A stretch of 52,468 bases of DNA from RGIG3009 sp045595445 (GCA_045595445.1 JAZOAK010000018.1:1-52468); one strand, 5' to 3'. Shown: positions 1 through 9,458, counted from the first letter of the stretch. Numbers and translations are program-made. Notes: a model not told the origin generated them from the letters alone.

Positions 1-499
1 GCCACACTTGCCGATGGCAAGTGTGTATTGATCCGTTCGCTACGCTCACTCTACGCGCAGAGGGGAACCCTGACGGTTCCCCCTGCACACATCCCCTTCC
101 CTCCGAAAACTCTATTTTGTGGGAAGGGCCGCGCGGGTAGGTGCCAACATAAAAGAGACCTCGACGATTTCGTCAAGGTTTTTTGCTTTGTGAATGAAGA
201 GTGAATGATGAATATTGAAGAATGAAAAATGATGGTGTCGCGCGCGGCGCGACGGATTGTATGCGGTGGGAGCAAGCCCCCGCCCTACGAGGTTGGTTGT
301 AGGGGACGTTTTCAACCGTTCCGATACGCGGGCAGATGATATCCGCCCCTACAACGGTGATTTTGCTTTATATAGGGGAGGCGTCAATATCAAAAGAGCG
401 CTTAATCGAAAGGTTAGGTGCTTTTTGCTTTTTAGAGTGGATTTTTAGTGGTAAGTATGATAAACTACAAGTAAGTCAAGCGTGAAAGAGGTGCTTTTC
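1..499. repeat. Non-coding repeat mosaic upstream of the first gene
   Basis: No credible gene lies in this stretch; the short open frames have no ribosome site and no recognisable product. It holds several independent secondary structures: a 10-bp hairpin at 3-25 (CACACTTGCC/GGCAAGTGTG); an 8-bp hairpin at 62-82 (GGGGAACC/GGTTCCCC); a run of GAATGA-like words at 191-232 that ends in a GC hairpin at 237-253 (GTCGCGC/GCGCGAC); and a 9-bp inverted repeat, TTGTAGGGG at 297-305 and CCCCTACAA at 346-354, bounding a 58-bp unit. The GAATGA run plus hairpin resembles the repeats at 20621-20718 and 41835-42004. A possible -10 (TATGAT, 456-461) lies before the first gene, but I see no good -35. Confidence 0.6.
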
Positions 500-2200
500 A
501 TGAAAATACGGTTATCAACGATTATCAAATGGGTTATTTCAATTATTATTATCGGCGTTTTGTACTGGTTTGTATTGCCGCCGCTTAATTGGCGCAGTAC
601 GGCAATGTGGACATTTTTGGTGCTTTGCATTGCAATGTGCACGGCTATCAATTTTGCTCACAAGATTATTGAAATGATCGTGCCTTATGTTTCCAATCGC
701 GGTGTTGTTGCAAAAAAAGGACGCGTTAGCCTTAAAGAGTTGAGTTTGCCGCTTAAAGTTGCCGTGATAAGCGTGGTAGCGATCGTTGCGTTTAGTGTCA
801 TCGGCGGAGTTACCGGTTGGGCACTGTTTTCTGCCAAAGCGTACGGAAACCTCTTGACGTATGAGGAAGGTGATTTTAAGGCAGAGATCACAAACGTCGT
901 CACCAAGGAAAACGGCAAATTAAATATGGATGCCGTGCCGGTCGTGGATCGTGATACAGCGGAACGATTATCCTTGCGCAAGCTCGGTGAAATGAGTGAT
1001 CTGGTATCGCAGTTCGAGGTGGATTCTTGGTATAATACGCAGATCAATTACAAAGGCGCGCCGACACGTGTAACGCCGCTGGTTTACGGTGACTTTTTCA
1101 AGTGGTTGAACAATCGTCAAAACGGTATTCCCGCGTATATTACGGTGAACATGGAAACGCAGGAAACGTCTTTGGTGCGCTTGAGCGATGGGATCAAGTA
1201 CAGCGAAAGCGAGTATTTTTTGCGCGATCTGAACCGTCATTTGCGTTTTCGCTATCCGACCAAGATCTTTGATAACATTTCGTTTGAAATTGATGATAAC
1301 GGCACGCCGTATTGGGTAGCGTCGACGTTGACCTACCGCATTGGTATTTGGAGTGGGCGCGATGTCGAGGGTGTGGTCTTGTGCAATGCAGTCACCGGTG
1401 AATGCGATTATCACGCCATTGATGAAGTGCCGCAGTGGATCGACCAGGCATACGATTCCGAGATCATTTTGGAACAGCTGACCTACAACGGCGCGTACGT
1501 TAACGGCTACTGGAACGCGCAGTTTGGTCAAAAAGACGTGCTGCAACCGACCGACGGGTATAATTATTTGGCGCTCAACGATGACGTCTATCTGTATACC
1601 GGTATGACCAGCGTATCCAGCGACGAGTCCAACGTGGGGTTTGTGTTGGTTAACTTACGCACCAAAGAAACGGTGTTTTACGAGTGCCCCGGCGCGGAAG
1701 AATATTCTGCTATGGAGTCGGCACAAGGCAAGGTGCAGGAGAAAAATTATGTATCGACCTTCCCGCTTTTATTGAACGTAAACGACCGCCCGACTTATTT
1801 TATGTCGCTGAAAGATGGCGCGGGTTTGGTGAAAATGTATGCCTTTGTCGACGTGCGGCAATACCAGATCGTCGGCACCGGCACCTCCGTTAAAGAAGCG
1901 TTGAACGCCTTTTTCCATGAGTTGCAGAACAACGATGAGGTTGATTTGGGCGATGAGGGCGACTCTACCGTGAAAGAACAAACCGTTACCGGCGTGATCG
2001 AGGATATTCGTTCTGCTGTGGTGGACGGCGAGACCCGCTACTATATTCTGCTGCAAAACGATACGAACGTCTACGTCGCAGAGGTGGGCATCAACAGCCG
2101 TTTGCCGTTTGCCAAAATCGGTGACAGCGTTACCATGGTGTGCACGGCATCTTCTGATGCGATGTCAGTTTCTTCCTTGGAACTAACGGTGATACCGTAA
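500..2200 (+). CDS. Membrane protein of unknown function, three N-terminal TM segments
   Basis: I do not recognise this 566-residue protein. The ATG at 500 is preferred over the in-frame GTG at 482 because AAAGAGG lies 8 nt upstream of it. Three hydrophobic segments are visible near residues 8-27, 33-52 and 82-106. The rest, about 450 residues, is hydrophilic and beta-rich, contains only scattered cysteines, and is presumably extracytoplasmic or a membrane-anchored soluble domain. The last ~75 residues follow an acidic linker (EVDLGDEGDS) and look like a small OB-like beta domain (inference). The stop codon overlaps the ribosome site of the next gene, so the two are probably co-transcribed. 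No enzymatic motif is seen. Confidence 0.75.
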   Translation: MKIRLSTIIKWVISIIIIGVLYWFVLPPLNWRSTAMWTFLVLCIAMCTAINFAHKIIEMIVPYVSNRGVVAKKGRVSLKELSLPLKVAVISVVAIVAFSVIGGVTGWALFSAKAYGNLLTYEEGDFKAEITNVVTKENGKLNMDAVPVVDRDTAERLSLRKLGEMSDLVSQFEVDSWYNTQINYKGAPTRVTPLVYGDFFKWLNNRQNGIPAYITVNMETQETSLVRLSDGIKYSESEYFLRDLNRHLRFRYPTKIFDNISFEIDDNGTPYWVASTLTYRIGIWSGRDVEGVVLCNAVTGECDYHAIDEVPQWIDQAYDSEIILEQLTYNGAYVNGYWNAQFGQKDVLQPTDGYNYLALNDDVYLYTGMTSVSSDESNVGFVLVNLRTKETVFYECPGAEEYSAMESAQGKVQEKNYVSTFPLLLNVNDRPTYFMSLKDGAGLVKMYAFVDVRQYQIVGTGTSVKEALNAFFHELQNNDEVDLGDEGDSTVKEQTVTGVIEDIRSAVVDGETRYYILLQNDTNVYVAEVGINSRLPFAKIGDSVTMVCTASSDAMSVSSLELTVIP

Positions 2201-2212
2201 GGAGGAAACGTG

Positions 2213-3388
2213 ATGATATTTGAGGAAGTAGCAAAAGCGATAGGTGTTAAAACGTATCCTGAAAAAATGGAAGAGTTTTACCGCGCGGAAGAACAAAGTA
2301 TTGCGTGTGATGTATCGCTGATTGATGATTTGCAACAAGAGTTTCGTTTGTTTGGCGATTATTATGAATTGGTGAAGGAGTACGCGGTTCGCTGTAACGA
2401 GAGTGCGGCGCACAGTGCGTGGATTCGAACGGCGGTTGCGTTTGCCAAAGCGGGCGATTTTACGCAGGCATGCTCGGTTCCTGTCCCTGCGGCCGACGGT
2501 ACGGTGCTCACCTCAATGCTTCCGTTTTATATTGTGCTGGCACAAATTCCTGATGCGCTTGCCGAGTATCGAAAACGGGGGTTTTCCGAGGATGAGATAA
2601 GGAGCTTGTTTTGCGTTTTTCGGGCCTCGTTGTCAGCGGTTGAAAATCGCACGGGAACGCCGGGTATCAACACGTCGTTTTACACGTGGGACACCGTTTT
2701 TACCAAGGTTCAAATCTTCAACGTTGGGGGATTACAGTTCCAACTGAAAACGCTTCCCAATCGTGCTGTTTATCTGCGTGAGAAAGCAACGGGTCGTGTT
2801 GTACCGCTGATGTGTAACGGTACGTATCATCCCAGTGGTGCGCAGATGATCGGCTCAGCAGGCTATGAGGATGACACGGATGCATTTACTTGTCATTTTA
2901 GTGAGGACGATGCCTACTATTATGGCTACGCGGTAACAGACGGTGTAGTGGAGCCGACCGAACGCTCTTTTGCCAAAACGGAATGGGAGTGTGTGTTGCG
3001 ACCGGGTGATGAATGTTTGAGTATGCATATTCCCAGTCGTTCTGATATTTCGACCGAAGCAACCGATAAGGCGATCGCTGCCGCACGCCGCTTGGTGAAA
3101 GAACGGTTCCCGGAATTTTCAGGGAATCGTGTGTATTGCTCTTCGTGGTTGTTGGATCCGAAACTGGGCAAATTATTAGGCGATCAAGCGAAAATAACAC
3201 AGTTCCAAAAGCGATACGTGTGTATTCCTGAATGGAGTAACGGCATGCACGTTTTTGGGAACGTGTTTTTCGGTCGTTTTGATTCGTATGAGGATTTGCC
3301 GGAGAAAACGCGTTTACAACGCGCCTTAAAGGACTTGTACCTCAAAGGCGGATATATCTATTGCTATTCCGGAATTATAGTTTCATAA
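2213..3388 (+). CDS. Acyltransferase-domain protein (NAT_N/GNAT_C-like)
   Basis: A soluble 391-residue protein. The ATG at 2213 sits 7 nt after AAGGAGG; a GTG at 2210 is too close. The N-terminal half (about 1-135) is helical. The C-terminal half carries aromatic-rich strands and the segment SSWLLDPKLGKLLGD, which resembles my memory of the GNAT-like C-terminal domain of Firmicutes proteins annotated as acyltransferase-domain proteins. That assignment is from recall and was not checked by a profile search. No catalytic residue can be named. It follows the unknown membrane protein with a 12-nt gap and is closed by a strong terminator, so the two form a bicistronic unit. Confidence 0.6.
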   Translation: MIFEEVAKAIGVKTYPEKMEEFYRAEEQSIACDVSLIDDLQQEFRLFGDYYELVKEYAVRCNESAAHSAWIRTAVAFAKAGDFTQACSVPVPAADGTVLTSMLPFYIVLAQIPDALAEYRKRGFSEDEIRSLFCVFRASLSAVENRTGTPGINTSFYTWDTVFTKVQIFNVGGLQFQLKTLPNRAVYLREKATGRVVPLMCNGTYHPSGAQMIGSAGYEDDTDAFTCHFSEDDAYYYGYAVTDGVVEPTERSFAKTEWECVLRPGDECLSMHIPSRSDISTEATDKAIAAARRLVKERFPEFSGNRVYCSSWLLDPKLGKLLGDQAKITQFQKRYVCIPEWSNGMHVFGNVFFGRFDSYEDLPEKTRLQRALKDLYLKGGYIYCYSGIIVS

Positions 3389-3390
3389 AA

Positions 3391-3427
3391 AACAGCCCCT
3401 TGTTGCCGTAGCAACAAGGGGCTGTTT
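3391..3427. terminator. Bidirectional intrinsic terminator
   Basis: A perfect 16-bp stem (AACAGCCCCTTGTTGC) around a 4-nt loop, with A-rich and T-rich flanks. It lies between the convergent ends of the acyltransferase-like gene (plus) and murC (minus) and can serve both. Confidence 0.9.
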
Positions 3428-3439
3428 GCATTGTTAATT

Positions 3440-4804
3440 TCACAGTAATGCTTTTATCATACGAGCGCATTTGTAGATGTCGCCGCCGCCCATAGTGAGA
3501 ATAAGGTCGTGCGGCTTGGCATTTTCCGCAACAAAGTGGCTGATCTCATCGAAGGTCGCGAGATAGTGGGCGCCGTCGATCTGATCGGTAATTTGCTTGG
3601 AGGATACGTTCCATTCGTTTGTTTCGCGCGATCCCATAATATCGCTGACGATAACCTCGTCCGCAATGGTAAGTGCTGCGGCGAATTCATCCAAGTGGCG
3701 GGCGGTGCGCGAGAACGTGAACGGCTGGAAAATTGCCCACACGCGGTTGTAGTTCATCGCTTTGGCGGCATTTAGGGTGGCGACAATCTCGGTGGGATGG
3801 TGTGCGTAATCGTCCGCGATGGTGATGTCATTTACTGTTCCCAAAAACTCAAAGCGTCTGCCTGCACCGTGGAAGGCGGCAAGTCCTGCGGCAATCTCGT
3901 CTGCGGTGGCGCCGCACAGATGCGCGGCGGCAGCAGCGGCAACGGAATTTAACACGTTATGCTCACCGGGGACACCGAGCGTGATGGCGGCGACTTTTTC
4001 GCCGTTGTGATACAAATCGTAGCAACCGTAAGCACCATCGTGTACCGATACGTTTTGTGCATACCATTCACAATCGGGAGAATAGCCGTACCGCACGATG
4101 TCGGCGTGGGAAAGCCCCTCCACGGCTTTGCGCGTGTTAGCATCCTCGGCGTTGACGATCAGTGTGCCGGTGGTTTGTATGGAAAACTGACGGAACGACG
4201 CAATGACGTTGTCGAGCGAACCAAAATAATCGAGATGATCGGCATCTACGTTAAGAAGAATGGAAATAGCGGGCGTCATTTCTAGATAATGGTCCTTAAA
4301 TTCGCACGCTTCGCACACAAACACGTCCGATTTACCCGCGTGACCGTTGGCCTCGATCAGCGGTAATCTGCCGCCGATGAACACCGATGGATCGTGGTCG
4401 GCTTGCAGCAAAATTTGCGAAACCATGGACGATGTGGTGGTCTTACCGTGTGTACCCGCGACCGCGACGGTGCGGGGGAAACAGCGGGACAAGGCACCGA
4501 GCAGCTTGGCACGCTCCATTAGCGGGATCCCTTTTTCGGTTGCGGCAACAAGTTCCGGATTGTCCGCAGATACGGCGGCGGTGTAGACAACTAAATCGCA
4601 GTTGCCGACGTTCTCCGCGCGTTGCGGTAAGAACACGGGAATCCCCAAACGGCGCATGCGCGCCAAATTGTCCGACTCGTTAACGTCCGAGCCGGTAATC
4701 GAATAGCCCAAAGAATGTAAGATCTCGGCGAGTGGGCTCATACCTGAGCCGCCGATGCCGACAAAGTGTACGGACTTCATACCGGGCAAAACTGTTTGGT
4801 TCAT
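3440..4804 (-). CDS. murC: UDP-N-acetylmuramate–L-alanine ligase
   Basis: Cytoplasmic ATP-dependent ligase that adds L-alanine to UDP-MurNAc, the first peptide step of peptidoglycan synthesis. The 454 residues match the family length. The N-terminal nucleotide-binding loop (HFVGIGGSGMSPLA, near residue 13), the ATP loop GTHGKTTTSSM (near 118), and the central DADHLDYFGS and C-terminal DDYAHHPTE signatures are all visible and mark MurC rather than MurD/E/F. The start is set by a GGAGGGG ribosome site on the minus strand. It is monocistronic here and divergent from miaB; the 145-bp gap carries promoters for both. Confidence 0.97.
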   Translation of the reverse strand: MNQTVLPGMKSVHFVGIGGSGMSPLAEILHSLGYSITGSDVNESDNLARMRRLGIPVFLPQRAENVGNCDLVVYTAAVSADNPELVAATEKGIPLMERAKLLGALSRCFPRTVAVAGTHGKTTTSSMVSQILLQADHDPSVFIGGRLPLIEANGHAGKSDVFVCEACEFKDHYLEMTPAISILLNVDADHLDYFGSLDNVIASFRQFSIQTTGTLIVNAEDANTRKAVEGLSHADIVRYGYSPDCEWYAQNVSVHDGAYGCYDLYHNGEKVAAITLGVPGEHNVLNSVAAAAAAHLCGATADEIAAGLAAFHGAGRRFEFLGTVNDITIADDYAHHPTEIVATLNAAKAMNYNRVWAIFQPFTFSRTARHLDEFAAALTIADEVIVSDIMGSRETNEWNVSSKQITDQIDGAHYLATFDEISHFVAENAKPHDLILTMGGGDIYKCARMIKALL

Positions 4805-4827
4805 GGGATCCCCTCCTTAACATTCTT

Positions 4828-4856
4828 ATTATATTGGTTTTTGAAGGAAAAATAAA
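4828..4856 (-). promoter_or_regulatory. Probable murC promoter
   Basis: On the minus strand a perfect TATAAT (-10) lies 17 bp from a weak TTTATT (-35), about 24 nt before the murC start. The -10 is clear and the -35 is poor. Confidence 0.45.
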
Positions 4857-4889
4857 TACCTTTTTGTAAATTTTAATGCGAAATAAAGA

Positions 4890-4918
4890 TTGAATTAGAA
4901 TTTGAAATTTGATATAAT
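4890..4918 (+). promoter_or_regulatory. miaB operon promoter, sigma-A type with extended -10
   Basis: TTGAAT (4890-4895), a 17-bp spacer, and TATAAT (4913-4918) preceded by TGA, an extended -10. It lies 31 nt upstream of the miaB ATG and probably starts the long co-directional run that follows. Confidence 0.8.
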
Positions 4919-4949
4919 ATCCTTATCTATACATCAGCGAGGAGAAAGC

Positions 4950-6359
4950 ATGTCTGACATTCGTGTAATCACGCCGGAAGAACTTAGCAAACAACAGGTT
5001 TTTATTCGGCAAATACGTGAATTTTATGAGCGGCGGTGTGCCGAAAGTGCACCGCTTGCTTACGTGCGCACCTACGGATGTCAGCAGAACGTGGCGGATT
5101 CCGAACGGATGAAAGGATTACTCGCGCAGATGGGTTTCGGATTTACCGAAACGCCCGAACAAGCGGATTTTATTCTCTTTAACACCTGCGCGGTCAGAGA
5201 ACACGCGGAGGATCGCGTTTTTGGAAACGTCGGGGCGCTCAAAACCTTAAAACGGCGGAAGCCGCATTTGCTTATTGCTTTGTGCGGTTGCATGGTGCAG
5301 CAAGAGCATATCGCCGAAAAGATCTATAAAAGTTATCCGTTTGTGGGGTTAGTGTTCGGTACGCACGTGCAGCACCGTCTCCCCGAACTGATGGCGGGGG
5401 TGCTGCTCGGCAAACGGCGAAAAGTGGAAATTCCGTCGTGCGACGGTGTGATTGCCGAGGGAATCCCGACGGTGCGTGACGGCGGCTTCAAGGCGTTTGT
5501 GTCCATTATGTACGGCTGTAACAATTTCTGCACCTATTGCATTGTGCCGTACGTGCGCGGCCGTGAACGCAGCCGTGAGCCCGAAACGATCTTGTCGGAG
5601 ATGCGCGAGCTTGCCGAGCAGGGGTATAAAGAGATCACGCTGCTCGGTCAGAACGTAAACTCCTACGGTAAGGGTGAGGCGCACGGGGTGAATTTCCCCG
5701 AATTGCTCAAACGCATTAATGCGATACCGGGGGATTTCGTCATTCGTTTTATGACCTCGCATCCGAAAGACGCGACAAAAGAATTGTTCGATACCATCGC
5801 TCAGTGCGAAAAGGTATCGCGGCATTTTCATTTACCGTTTCAGTCGGGAAGTAATCGCATCTTAAAAGAAATGAACCGTCGGTATACGAGAGAGCAATAT
5901 TTAGATCTTATCGCGTATGCGCGACAGGTAGTGCCCGGTATTACTTTTACGAGCGATGTGATCGTGGGTTTCCCCGGTGAACAGCGCGAGGATTTTGAGC
6001 AGACGTTGTCGCTCATTCGGGAAGTGGGGTTTGCTTCACTGTTCACGTTCATTTTCTCGCCGCGAGAGGGAACACCCGCGGCAAAAATGGAGGATCCCAT
6101 TCCTGCCGAAACCAAATCGGCATGGTTCTCCGAAATGACAGCGTTGCAGGAAACACTGTCCGCCGAGCGGCTGAAAGCCGTTGTCGGGACGACGCAACGC
6201 GCGTTGTTGGAGGCGGAGGCAGGCGGCTTCTTGGAAGCGCGGCTTGCGGATAACAGTATCGTACGCGTGCAGGGTGATCCCGCATGTATCGGTGAATTTG
6301 CGAAAGTGCGTATCACCGGCGCGCGCAGTTATATTTTAACCGGTGAGATTGAGAATTAA
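4950..6359 (+). CDS. miaB: tRNA-2-methylthio-N6-isopentenyladenosine37 synthase (radical SAM)
   Basis: Methylthiolates i6A37 in tRNAs that read UNN codons. ATG 4950 follows GAGGAG; the longer frame from 4902 overlaps the promoter and is rejected. In 469 residues all three expected parts are visible: an N-terminal UPF0004 domain with the three auxiliary-cluster cysteines (TYGCQQN, NTCAVRE, CGCMVQQ), the radical SAM motif CNNFCTYC followed by PYVRGRERSR, and a C-terminal TRAM region. That motif series favours MiaB over MtaB or RimO. The substrate i6A is made by miaA further along the same run, and the next gene is a YlbF/YmcA-family protein, the same neighbour as in Bacillus (ymcB-ymcA). Confidence 0.96.
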   Translation: MSDIRVITPEELSKQQVFIRQIREFYERRCAESAPLAYVRTYGCQQNVADSERMKGLLAQMGFGFTETPEQADFILFNTCAVREHAEDRVFGNVGALKTLKRRKPHLLIALCGCMVQQEHIAEKIYKSYPFVGLVFGTHVQHRLPELMAGVLLGKRRKVEIPSCDGVIAEGIPTVRDGGFKAFVSIMYGCNNFCTYCIVPYVRGRERSREPETILSEMRELAEQGYKEITLLGQNVNSYGKGEAHGVNFPELLKRINAIPGDFVIRFMTSHPKDATKELFDTIAQCEKVSRHFHLPFQSGSNRILKEMNRRYTREQYLDLIAYARQVVPGITFTSDVIVGFPGEQREDFEQTLSLIREVGFASLFTFIFSPREGTPAAKMEDPIPAETKSAWFSEMTALQETLSAERLKAVVGTTQRALLEAEAGGFLEARLADNSIVRVQGDPACIGEFAKVRITGARSYILTGEIEN

Positions 6360-6373
6360 GGAGTGTATCAACT

Positions 6374-6784
6374 ATGGAACAGATTTTGGAAATGGCAAAA
6401 GAAATCGGACACGCTATTCAGCAAGATGAGCGGTTTGTCAAATTGCAGATGGCGCAGGCGGCGGCGGATAACGATACCGCGTTGCAGGAGCTTATCGGCG
6501 AGTTTAACCTAAAACGCATGGCGATCAATGCCGAGGCTGCAAAACCTGAGACTGAGCAGGACGCAGAGAAAGTTAAGCAGTTGAATGTCGAACTGCGTGA
6601 GGTATATGCTCGCGTGATGGCTAACGAGTCGATGTCGGCGTACAATGCCGCTAAGACCGAGCTTGACAAAATTATCAACGGTATCGGTGCCATTATCAAT
6701 ATGGCAGCACAAGGCCTTAATCCCGATGACTACGACGAGCATCAATGCGGCGGCAACTGTTCCAGCTGCGGCGGATGCCACTAA
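6374..6784 (+). CDS. YlbF/YmcA (RicA/RicF)-family protein with cysteine-rich tail
   Basis: A 136-residue, mostly helical protein of the YlbF/YmcA family (residues about 5-112). In Bacillus, RicA, RicF and RicT form a complex that carries Fe-S clusters, affects RNase Y, and has been linked to MiaB. Here the gene directly follows miaB, as ymcA does in Bacillus, and precedes mutS with no cotE between. The C-terminal tail carries four cysteines (125, 129, 132, 135) and two histidines (123, 136), spacing C-x3-C-x2-C-x2-C, which looks like a metal or Fe-S site. Whether it is the RicA or RicF equivalent cannot be told from sequence alone. A 9-bp inverted repeat (6785-6812) without a T-run follows the stop. 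Confidence 0.85.
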   Translation: MEQILEMAKEIGHAIQQDERFVKLQMAQAAADNDTALQELIGEFNLKRMAINAEAAKPETEQDAEKVKQLNVELREVYARVMANESMSAYNAAKTELDKIINGIGAIINMAAQGLNPDDYDEHQCGGNCSSCGGCH

Positions 6785-6848
6785 GTGTGACAGAGTCTGA
6801 GTCCTGTCGCACGATTAAAGTAACAGACGTAAAAAGGAGGTGAGCGGT

Positions 6849-9458
6849 ATGCCGGTAACTCCCATGATGCAACAGTATTTTGAGATCAAGAAGAATTACC
6901 CGCAGTGTATTTTATTTTACCGTTTGGGTGATTTCTACGAGATGTTTTACGACGATGCCAAGATCGCATCGCAGGAGCTGGAGCTCGTACTGACCGGCCG
7001 CGATTGCGGGCAGGAGGAACGCGCCCCGATGTGTGGTGTGCCGTTCCACAGCTGTGAGGGGTATATCGCGAAACTCGTCAACCGCGGTTACAAGGTTGCG
7101 ATCTGCGAACAAACCGAGGATCCCGCGACTGCCAAAGGAATTGTTAAACGTGACGTAGTGCGTATCATCACGCCCGGTACGGTGATTGAAGGCAGTATGC
7201 TGGAAGAGGGCCGTAACAATTATCTGTGTGTAGCGCATGCGGAGGATGGCTTTGCTAAGGTTGGTTTATGCTTCGTGGATACTTCTACGGGTGAATTGCA
7301 CGTAACCGAGCTTGCGGGACAGGACGTTGTTCCGCGTATGCAAAATGAGTTGGGGCGGTTTGCGCCTCGTGAAGTGTTGCTCAACGACGTTGCCATGGCG
7401 GATGTCGTTGTGACGGAATTTTTAACAAACCGTTTGAGCGTGACACCCGAGCAGGCGGAGTCCGTTTGCTTTGATTCGCAGGCAGCCGTTGCACGGGTGC
7501 TTGAGCATTTTCATAAAACGTCGCTGGACCAGTTGTCGTTGCAGGATAGTTCTTCGGCGGTGCTGGCGCTCGGCTGCGCGTTGCATTATCTGTATATGAC
7601 GCAGATGACCGGTATTGAGCGCATGACGCAGCTCGACGTCTATTCCGATGCGCAATTTATGCGATTGGATTTGACTGCCAGACGTAATTTGGAATTACTT
7701 GAAACGATGCGCAATAAAGAAAAACGCGGTTCGTTGCTCGGCGTGTTGGATAAGACTCGCACCGCGATGGGGAAACGGTTGATCCGCAACTGGATCGAGC
7801 AGCCGCTTTTACATCCCGCACAGATCACCCGCCGTCAAAATGCAGTGGCGGAGATCGTGCGTGATGCGGTGTTGCGTGAGGATCTGCGGGAATTGCTCGG
7901 CGAGATTTACGATTTAGAGCGTATTATGACGCGCGTGGTGTATGGCAGCGCGAACGCAAAAGAAGTTGCGTCGCTCGGTCAAACTATCGAACGGCTTGCT
8001 CCCATCAAGGCGCGGCTTGTCGGTGCGCAGTGCGCGTTGCTCAAAGATATTCAAGAAACGATTGATCCCTTGCCGGATTTGTTCAGCCTGATTACCGAAG
8101 CAATTGCGGAAAACCCGCCGTTCTCGGTGCGCGAGGGCGGTATGATCCGTGAGGGGTACAGTGCGGAACTGGATGAACTGCGTCTGATTATGGACGACAG
8201 TAAAAGCGTTCTTGCGCGCATCGAGGCGGAAGAAAAAGAAAAAACCGGCATTCGCACCTTGAAGATCGGATATAACCGCGTGTTCGGTTATTACATAGAG
8301 GTATCGCGCAGTTTTGCGAACGAAGTGCCGGAACACTATATTCGCAAGCAGACCCTTGCCAATGCTGAGCGGTACATTACGCAGGAACTGAAAGAACTGG
8401 AAGCCCGCGTGTTAGGGGCGAAAGACCGCGCGGTAGCCTTGGAATACCAGTTGTTCTGCGAGGTGCGTACGGCAATCGCAAACGAACTTACGCGTATTCA
8501 ATCGACCGCGGAAGCGATCGCCAAATTGGACGTGCTGTGCTCTTTCGCACAGGTGGCGGCGTATCACAATTACGTCTGCCCGATTGTAGATCTCAGCGGG
8601 GTCATTGATATTAAGAACGGTCGTCATCCGGTGGTGGAGTCATTGCAATCCGCACCGTTTGTGCCGAACGACGTGTTGCTCGATAACCATACTAATCGGG
8701 TAGCGATCATCACCGGCCCGAACATGGCGGGTAAATCTACCTATATGCGGCAGACTGCCTTGATCGTGTTGATGGCACAGATCGGTAGTTTTGTACCGGC
8801 AGACAGTGCGACCATCGGTGTTGTAGATAGTATTTTCACCCGCGTGGGTGCTTCGGACGACTTAGCGTCGGGGCAATCCACGTTTATGGTGGAAATGAGC
8901 GAGGTGGCGTCGATTTTACAAAATGCGACGTCAAACAGCTTGATCGTATTTGACGAGATCGGACGCGGCACCTCTACCTTTGATGGCATGAGCATTGCGC
9001 GCGCGGTGCTGGAACACGTTGCCGATCCGCGCAAAGTCGGTGCCAAAACGTTGTTTGCCACCCATTATCACGAGTTAACGGTGATGGAGGACGAGCTGGA
9101 TGGCGTGAAGAACTATAACGTTGCGGTCAAAAAACACGGCGACGATATCACGTTCTTACGCCGTATCGTACGCGGACCGACCGATGACAGTTACGGTATT
9201 GAGGTTGCGAAACTCGCCGGTGTGCCGGATTCGGTTGTGGTGCGGGCAAAAGCGATCTTAAAAGATCTCGATAACGGTACGATGCCGACGACGGTCAGCC
9301 GTGGCAAGGCGGCTGAGGAGGGCGGACAGTTGTCGCTGCTTTCGGCGGTCGACAATGAGCTGATCCGTCGACTGAAAGACATGGACGTTAACGTGCTGAC
9401 ACCTATCGAGGCGATGCAAACGTTATATGAATTGCATAAAGAAGCTCAAAATTATTAA
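6849..9458 (+). CDS. mutS: DNA mismatch repair ATPase MutS
   Basis: Recognises mismatches and small loops in newly replicated DNA. ATG 6849 lies 8 nt after AAGGAGG; the GTG at 6840 is inside that ribosome site. The 869 residues match MutS1. Visible are the mismatch-reading GDFYEMF motif (Phe29, Glu31), Walker A GPNMAGKSTYMRQ near residue 622, and the downstream FDEIGRGTSTFDG Walker B/signature and FATHYHEL switch. The endpoint, EAMQTLYELHKEA, resembles the usual C-terminal helix. mutL follows after 15 nt. Confidence 0.97.
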   Translation: MPVTPMMQQYFEIKKNYPQCILFYRLGDFYEMFYDDAKIASQELELVLTGRDCGQEERAPMCGVPFHSCEGYIAKLVNRGYKVAICEQTEDPATAKGIVKRDVVRIITPGTVIEGSMLEEGRNNYLCVAHAEDGFAKVGLCFVDTSTGELHVTELAGQDVVPRMQNELGRFAPREVLLNDVAMADVVVTEFLTNRLSVTPEQAESVCFDSQAAVARVLEHFHKTSLDQLSLQDSSSAVLALGCALHYLYMTQMTGIERMTQLDVYSDAQFMRLDLTARRNLELLETMRNKEKRGSLLGVLDKTRTAMGKRLIRNWIEQPLLHPAQITRRQNAVAEIVRDAVLREDLRELLGEIYDLERIMTRVVYGSANAKEVASLGQTIERLAPIKARLVGAQCALLKDIQETIDPLPDLFSLITEAIAENPPFSVREGGMIREGYSAELDELRLIMDDSKSVLARIEAEEKEKTGIRTLKIGYNRVFGYYIEVSRSFANEVPEHYIRKQTLANAERYITQELKELEARVLGAKDRAVALEYQLFCEVRTAIANELTRIQSTAEAIAKLDVLCSFAQVAAYHNYVCPIVDLSGVIDIKNGRHPVVESLQSAPFVPNDVLLDNHTNRVAIITGPNMAGKSTYMRQTALIVLMAQIGSFVPADSATIGVVDSIFTRVGASDDLASGQSTFMVEMSEVASILQNATSNSLIVFDEIGRGTSTFDGMSIARAVLEHVADPRKVGAKTLFATHYHELTVMEDELDGVKNYNVAVKKHGDDITFLRRIVRGPTDDSYGIEVAKLAGVPDSVVVRAKAILKDLDNGTMPTTVSRGKAAEEGGQLSLLSAVDNELIRRLKDMDVNVLTPIEAMQTLYELHKEAQNY

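Noticed and set aside
6785..6848. Terminator between the YlbF-family gene and mutS
   Set aside because: GTGTGACAG/CTGTCGCAC can pair, but no T-run follows; most likely not a stop, though it might affect mutS translation.
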